Positions 58,194-64,000 of a DNA stretch of 64,000 nt are shown piece after piece. The stretch is from Galerina marginata. Taxonomy: Eukaryota > Basidiomycota > Agaricomycetes > Agaricales > Galerinaceae. The notes under the pieces were generated by a model that had not been told where the DNA came from, did not search any database, and saw nothing but the letters and a program-made list of their open reading frames with translations. The stretch covers positions 992,001-1,056,000 of the forward strand of contig JAECYW010000018.1 in the NCBI GenBank assembly GCA_023014335.1, given 5' to 3'. Made by a program: the position numbers and the translations under genes. Positions within the stretch are counted from its first letter, which is position 1; each line of letters opens with the position of its first letter.

Positions 58194-58289
58194 CTAAGTA
58201 ACTGGGTAGCCCGGGAGCAAATCAACATACCTCTTTGCGTCCATAAGCAGTTTCTGAATGGTAAGATTCCTTACCCTGTCCATTTTCAC

Positions 58290-59115
58290 CGCATTCACCT
58301 CCGCCCCCTGCTCGAGCAGCACTTTCACTATCGCCTCATGACCTCTGCCCGACGCCATCTGGAGTGCGGATGCGCTGTAGATTCCCCCTTTTGCATTAAC
58401 GTCCGCCCCGTTCTTGAGCAGCACTTTCACGATCGCCTCGTGGCCTCTGCCCGACGCTCTCTGGAGTGCGGAACCGTGTATTCTTCCCTGTAGATTCACA
58501 TCCGCCCCGTTCTCGAGCAGTACTTTTACGATCGCCTCGTGACCTCCATATGACGCTGCCACAAGTGCGGACCTATGCCGGCCTCCCTGTGCATTCACGT
58601 CCGCCCCGTTCTCGAGCAGCATTTTCACGATTGCCTCGTGACCATTGGACGATGCTGCCTGGAGTGCGGACCGCCCATACTGTCCTCCCTGTGCATTCAC
58701 GTTTGCCCCCATCTCGAGCAGCACTTTCACGATCCCCTCGCGACCTCTGGCTGATGCTACTTGGAGTGCGGACCCATAGAATCCTCCCTGTGCATTCACA
58801 TCTGCCCCCTTCTCAAGCAGCACTTTCACAATTGTTTTGCCACCTCTAATCAATGCTGCCTGGAGTGCGGACCCATAATATCCTCCCTGTGCATTTACGT
58901 CTGCCCCTTTCTCAAGCAGCGCTTTTACAACCACCTCGTGACCTTTAGACAATGCTGCTTGGAGTGCAGACCCATAATACCCTCCCTGTGCATTCACGTC
59001 TGCCCCCTTCTTGAGCAGTGCTTTCACGATTGCCTCGTGACCTTTACATGATGCTGCCTGGAGTGCAGACCCATAATATCCTTCCCGTGCATTCACATCC
59101 GCCCCTTTCTCTAGT
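58290..59115 (-). repeat. Near-identical ankyrin repeat array
   Basis: Eight consecutive repeats of 99-102 bp coding 'GADVNAQGG-YGSALQAAS-GHEAIVKVLLE' with few differences, flanked by one diverged repeat at each end. Confidence 0.88.
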
Positions 59116-61248
59116 AGGCCATATGCCACTTGTTCCATTCCGGCCAATGCAGCATAATATAAAGGGGAATATACTTTGGCATTGTCCATCCCGAGGTTCT
59201 GCTTGTGACCCCAAGGTTGACCATCAGTATCCCATATTCGAATCAAATTTCTGAAAGAAGCAGTCTCCGTCGTGAAAAGTTGCAATACCAACTTCAGGAC
59301 ACTAGAGTCCATCCCCCCAGATTTTGCGTGGTCAATCCAATACATGGCCGCATAACGTGCAAGTGGGGAGTGGTCAAGTGCATCCCCTGTGAGAGACTCG
59401 AATGAGTCAAACTGTTGAAGGTAGGCAACAGAGGTTTCCGAAATCTTTGAATGAGCGGCTTTCTCGCTGATGCGGAATTTTTTGTCAACACGCTCGGAGA
59501 GAAGGAACTCCTTGACAGAGAAATGAGAGAGTTTCACGGTGCCTGCCTTCACTGTCAACAATGGCTAAATTTCCAGATCAAGCTGATGATACTGACCTTC
59601 TGATTCGGTAACAAGACTTGAGCACCGTACCAGGATGTCCCGTGGGTTTGAATATCGTCTTTTTGCATTAAAGACTGGACCATCTTCGGAATTGAAGTCC
59701 ACTGTGATGGCTTCTGCGATTTCGGCAACTTCCATTGGACGTTTGGAAAAGGCCAACCACTCCAGGAATGTTATTGTGTCGGCGCGATACTTCCCATCAG
59801 TCGCCTTCAGCATTCGTTCATAAATTTCGTCTAAACCCTTTGGTAGGTTCTTCATTTGCTCCATTATCTCGTATTCACTCAGACACATCTCCAGCTCGGA
59901 AAGCTGTAATGCGACCCAACGAAACCTTGGCGCAATATCAGCAAAAATTACACAGTAGACTGCTTGTTGATGAGAGATGCCGACGTACGATCCTTCCGCG
60001 TGCCTTTTCAGGGTAGACTTAATTTCTTTTCGAATATTCTCGTCGTACCCTTTGAGTTTCGATTCGATTCGACATTCGAGAAACTTGATAATGTCTTGGT
60101 TTGCAGGCGCCTCTCCAATATCTATAGCAGGTGCATCATACATTCCAAAAGCCATTTCGATGTCTCGCTCAGGACGACTAGTGACCATCATGTGAAGATT
60201 TTCCACTGCCTGGTGTGTATCCGAGATGAGATTATTAACCCAAACCAGTGTCTCTTTTCGGTCGACACATTCATCAAGAGCATCAATGACAATATAAGTG
60301 TGCGAGAAGCCATCGAGAATATTGCGCAGAACATCCTGAAGTTGATAAATCGAAGGCTGCTGATGGTTTCCACAGTGTTTGTATAAATTTGCTAATTCGG
60401 TGGGTATACCGCCGCGCTGGTGTGTAAACTGTGAAATGAGGGATCGGATGAGGTTCTCGTGAAGTTGAAGGGCTTTCCGAGAATCCCTCCCGTCAAAGAA
60501 GAAATACGCAATTCCGAATTGCGGATTTCCCTGGAAAAGCTTAGAGATAACTGAAGAGCTGAGAAGACGGCTGGTCGACCTTGCTATTGTGCTGTCTATG
60601 AGGAAGAGGCTCACCAAAGAATGCTTTTACCACTTCCCGCTATGAAATTATTTAGCCATCAAATTCTAATACCGTCGAGAAACCCACTCTTTCCCTTAAT
60701 CCAAAGGAACCCAGGTTTTTCCGTCCAGTTCAAAAATTGCATTCCGTCGAGAAACCAAGTGCAAGTGTCGGGTTGTCGCTTCTTTCCTGCTTCATTGTAG
60801 TTCTTGGAGCTGTCAGGAGGTGATAGCCAGCTCTGAATTTTCTCGGCTAAAAATATGAATGAATTACTTTTCGTTCTCAAAGGTATCTGGAACCTGAAGT
60901 ACCAAGCCTGTCGTCCTCGATTATCTGCCACTCCCATCCTATTCTCACAGTGAATGGATTAGAAAAAGGACTGGGAAAACAATTAGACCTTTACTTGTTC
61001 GTTGCAGGTTAGCCTTGATCTCTTTCAATTGAATATTCGTATCAATATGGAGTCTACTATGAAGGTCGTCCTTCAGAGCTGTGCAGCGTTTGTGGCATTC
61101 CGTAATACGTGATTTGAGATTACCAGATACTTGGATTTGTACGGTACGCTCTACCAGAAAGCACCATCAGATTTGACATGAATCGGGGCCAGTGGGGTTA
61201 ACTTACTCGCGAAATGCAACTTCGTATATTCGTGAATGAGTGATGCTA

Positions 61249-61817
61249 AGATAGGCGTCACTCCAATCCAGCACCTTATGTAATCAGCTTACTAAGCGCC
61301 AAGAGTGGCCAAAAGTTGGGGTTTTGTCGAAATTTTTTTTTTGGCAACTTTCAGACGCTGAAACCTGGAAGAGGTGCTACATTCAATGAAATATTTAAGC
61401 TTAAAATACAGTATAGTACCCTCCGCAGCTCCAACCAACGGGGTCACCATAGGTAGCCCAAGATGGGCCATAAAATCAAGACCCTGATTACTATATATGG
61501 TGCATTATGTAATAACCCTAACCCTAAATGGCGGCCAAATATTGGCGGATCATTTTTCGAAAATCTGCCAGGAGTGTCGAAAATGCAAAAGGAGCATAAT
61601 TTAAGTCAAAAAAAAAAACCGGGAGGAAAAAGCTATCTACTCCTTCAGTTTTAGATATTTTAATTTTTTTCAACCTGGCAACGGTAGATATGCCTCCTAG
61701 CTAATGACCTCTGGTCTCATTTTACTCAAAAAGTGTTTGTGGCGGGAGAAGATAGAGTTGCGAGGTCGCATCTTTTCTGCTTATGTAAGGGGTGCTGGAT
61801 CGGAGTGACGCCTATCT
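61249..61817. mobile_element. MITE inserted in the NLR-like exon
   Basis: Terminal inverted repeats AGATAGGCGTCACTCC-ATCCAGCACC / GGTGCTGGATCGGAGTGACGCCTATCT (about 27 bp, one mismatch). TA flanks both sides (61247-61248, 61818-61819). 569 bp and non-coding. The interior has a two-unit telomere-like AACCCTAACCCTAA (about 61513). A TA duplication suggests mobilisation by a Tc1/mariner-like transposase. Confidence 0.85.
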
Positions 61818-62775
61818 TACCTGTAGTGACTGACGGCTGATTTCTTCGATGACCTTGGCCGTATTTGGGATCTCGGGCAAGTTAGGAACCATATATGCAG
61901 TACCCAACAATTCACGCAAGGTGGCAGCCAGTTCGCGAATAGATTCATCCTGTAGATCCGTTTCCTGTACGGCCTGCTCGAGTAATAATATTTGAATAAG
62001 TCCGGCTGCGGTTCTACTGGACGATTCACCTGGTAAAGACTGGAAACAATAGTCCACGATGCGTTAAGTATCGGGTGCGCCTGATTTAGACCATCAGCCA
62101 GGTTATCATGAAGGTCGGTATGCGTAAAGGTTAATATTGTACCTTGGAAAGCTGGTCCATAATAGCCTTAGTTGACTTCAAGACTTGTCCGAGTGTAGAA
62201 ACAGTGCTCTCCACGCCGCTATTGCTTGACAGGCGAGAAACATCGGTGTCAACCTTATCCATGAATTCTTTGATGTGATGCTCCGATTTGGGAACGGAAG
62301 ACAACTCTATCTTCATTTTGATAGGAATAGCGATGCCTTTCTTATCCTTCAGATCAACATTGGCGCCTAATTATGTTGTCTTCAAAGCGGGGCAGGTAAA
62401 TCGCGAACAATGTACGCACTGTTTTCGAGCAAGTTTATGATATTCGCTTGATGCTGTCCCACAAGATCCTTCGCATCGATGGCGGTCCCGAATCCACGAT
62501 AAACCATAATCTTCATCATTGACGACGTCTCGAACCATCTAATTCCAGAACTGAATATCAACCGAGACTATTCGTGAGAGAAAAACCCACATTTGATTGC
62601 CTGTATTCCATTCCCATTTGAGAATTAAGGAGGCAGGGAGGTTTGGAGATTTTGCGACCTTCTTGTCGTCCACATAAAGCCACACAGAATATTGCGATCG
62701 CATTTCCCGTTTCCTTTTAATGTCACCTTCAACTTCGACATCTAGACAGCTTGAGTTTAGTGAAAACGACGACAT

Positions 62776-64000
62776 TATATTACTATCGCGTACATACTTT
62801 TGAGGAGCGCGCTAAGTAGCAAGGGTTTATTGGTCGCCATATCAAGTGAACAGAGAACTATGAGGGTAAGGGAGAAGAATAAGAAGGCTGAACGTGAACT
62901 CTACGTGCAATGCCTCATTGCACAGCCGCATGTTAATGAGAAATATCTGCCGAGTTAGGGCGGTGCCATGACCATGTTGGATTTTTCAGAACTTTCAATC
63001 CGCGGGGCAAGAATTTCTCTTGCCCGCAAAAACCAACCAATTCAAGTACTTGATACACGTCAGGACAAAGCCGGTTAACGGCTCTTGCCGCTCTTCCGGC
63101 GTTGATCAGCAGGCACAAACTTCCAAATCCGGAAAATTCCTTTCGATCCGTTCGACCACGCGTAAATCACCTATTTCGGGCACTGCCAGTCAATGGATGC
63201 TTATGATTACTGATATACCTCGATTGGGGGTGAAGGGCATTTGCAGGCTTTAAATGCCCCCGACTGCCCCCGACATCTGGCCTTCCATCTGATTCTCCAG
63301 TGCATCCCACTGGAGTCCGTTGGTGTCCATCGGAATACATATACATGCTATGCCCAGTTTGGAACACTTTTACAGACAAGATTTATGGTCATTCCTACTC
63401 TTAACTAATTAGGCTTATAGCACTGATTTGCGAGGGAACCTCCCAGGTATTCGCATGCAGTGACACACATGTCGCGCAGTCTAATAATATAAGCGTCATT
63501 GCATGACATCTGTTAATGATTCTAATAGACACTCCAAAGGGCTCACATGCGTTCACGGCTAAGTATTCTTATTACATCCGAGTTACTTTCAGAGAGCCAC
63601 CGATTTTTAGGCTGGCGTCCGAGGTGTTCTGGAGGCAAGAGTCGAGGATAAAGAAATATAAGGAATTCCCCAACGTTTCGGGACTCGACAAACTACTGGC
63701 CGAGTTTTGGAGCCATTCATCCGATACACACTCTCGTAATTGTCAGGGTAAACTACTTTTTTTTCTACGCCGGCCTGTAGAAGGTGGTCCTATCTCGGAG
63801 AGTTTGTTGATTTGGGATTGTCCCATCGGCATTTTGCTCCGTGAGAGCCAGAGGGACTTTAAAATAATCTACTGTGATTCTCGTTATCCATAAGGCATAT
63901 GTGATAATCACATAAACCAATTCATTAGGGCACTACCTTCTGCAGGTTTCATGATCATGCTATAACTGAATTATTTCTCCTCTAAAACACTCAAGGCGTC
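62776..64000. other. Right end of window, nothing assignable
   Basis: The first part is the promoter side of the NLR-like gene. A forward open frame (63516-63893) has no recognisable motif. No TIR pair or RNA gene was found. Confidence 0.35.

Larger units (their letters stand above)
58194..62775 (-). pseudogene. NLR-like gene: C2-like / NACHT / ankyrin, split by a MITE
   Basis: Reverse-strand exons: 62775-62591, 62538-62420, 62366-62143, 62080-62030, 61973-61818 interrupted by the MITE and resumed 61246-61207, 61150-60995, 60846-60688, 60639-60615, 60558-59597, 59551-58194. All junctions keep phase if the MITE and one TA are ignored. The N-terminus resembles the C2-like domain of agaricomycete NLRs ('SVWLYVDDKKVAKSP'). 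A helical linker follows, then a NACHT-type NTPase with Walker A 'GKTGSGKSIL', Walker B 'YIVIDALDEC' and 'MMVTSRPERDIE'. The end holds about nine ankyrin repeats ('GADVNAQGG.YGSALQAAS.GHEAIVK.LLE'). Such proteins are candidate innate-immunity or heterokaryon-recognition receptors. As it stands the frame is closed at the MITE (stop TAG in its terminal repeat), so I call it broken unless splicing removes the insert; using the TIR's own GTAAGA and TTAG would lose four coding bases. The last exon may continue past 58194 through a GTATGT donor. Confidence 0.8.

Noticed and set aside
61505..61530. AACCCTAACCCTAA as a telomere or interstitial telomere.
   Set aside because: Only two units, inside a MITE; no array.
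63516..63893. 125-aa forward frame as a gene.
   Set aside because: No recognisable domain, no splice-linked neighbour, and composition like intergenic DNA.

Overview
This window looks like nuclear DNA of a filamentous basidiomycete, probably a wood- or litter-decaying agaricomycete. The evidence is the dense short introns (about 45-60 nt, GTRNGT donors), the F-box/LRR paralogs, a secreted AA9 lytic polysaccharide monooxygenase with a CBM1 cellulose-binding tail, a CHAT protein, a C2-NACHT-ankyrin NLR-like gene and abundant transposable elements. Coding exons were joined by hand wherever splice phase and family pattern agreed. Exon coordinates are therefore models, not measured transcripts.

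Layout. 1-1369: 3' part of a CHAT-domain protein. 1470-3464: two non-autonomous DNA transposons, one with TA duplications and 50-bp perfect terminal repeats, one hAT-like with an exact 8-bp duplication. 3791-5325: F-box protein 1. 5922-7518: AA9-CBM1 enzyme in ten exons. 7826-13682: a complete tyrosine-recombinase retrotransposon of the Ngaro type (Gag-like, RT/RNase H, tyrosine recombinase) with A1...B1-A2-B2 split direct repeats. 14069-14789: another element with an 8-bp duplication. 15262-16440: nucleotidyltransferase-fold-like protein. 17296-19007: F-box protein 2. 19008-27290: a segmentally duplicated tract (F-box 3' end, reverse F-box-like fragment, thaumatin/ricin-B-type lectin gene), interrupted by a Pro/His-rich protein gene and several MITEs. 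27292-32329: a 5.04-kb fold-back element with nearly identical 2-kb inverted arms, CACTG/CAGTG ends and a TGG duplication.

33464-54360 is the most unusual region: seven tandem copies of a small single-pass membrane protein gene. Each has a signal peptide, an 8-cysteine ectodomain, a Ser/Thr-rich stalk, a Gly-rich transmembrane helix with an RRAR stop-transfer, and a cytoplasmic tail. All share one four-exon structure. Five copies read through, two carry nonsense codons, and an eighth is a transposon-broken remnant upstream. Between copies lie decaying copies of the reverse-strand thaumatin/ricin-B-type lectin gene, of which only 25589-26972 is intact, plus a conserved spacer with a palindromic motif.

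58194-62775 (reverse) encodes a C2-like/NACHT/ankyrin NLR-like protein whose N-terminal exon is split by a 569-bp TA-flanked MITE. The ankyrin repeats are nearly identical to one another. The last 1.2 kb holds nothing I can assign.

Taken together, the window reads as a transposon-rich accessory region. Putative surface (stalked membrane proteins), secreted (lectin, LPMO) and intracellular sensing or turnover genes (NLR, CHAT, F-box) are being duplicated, broken and diversified. A working link between the array and the lectin is inferred from co-duplication only.
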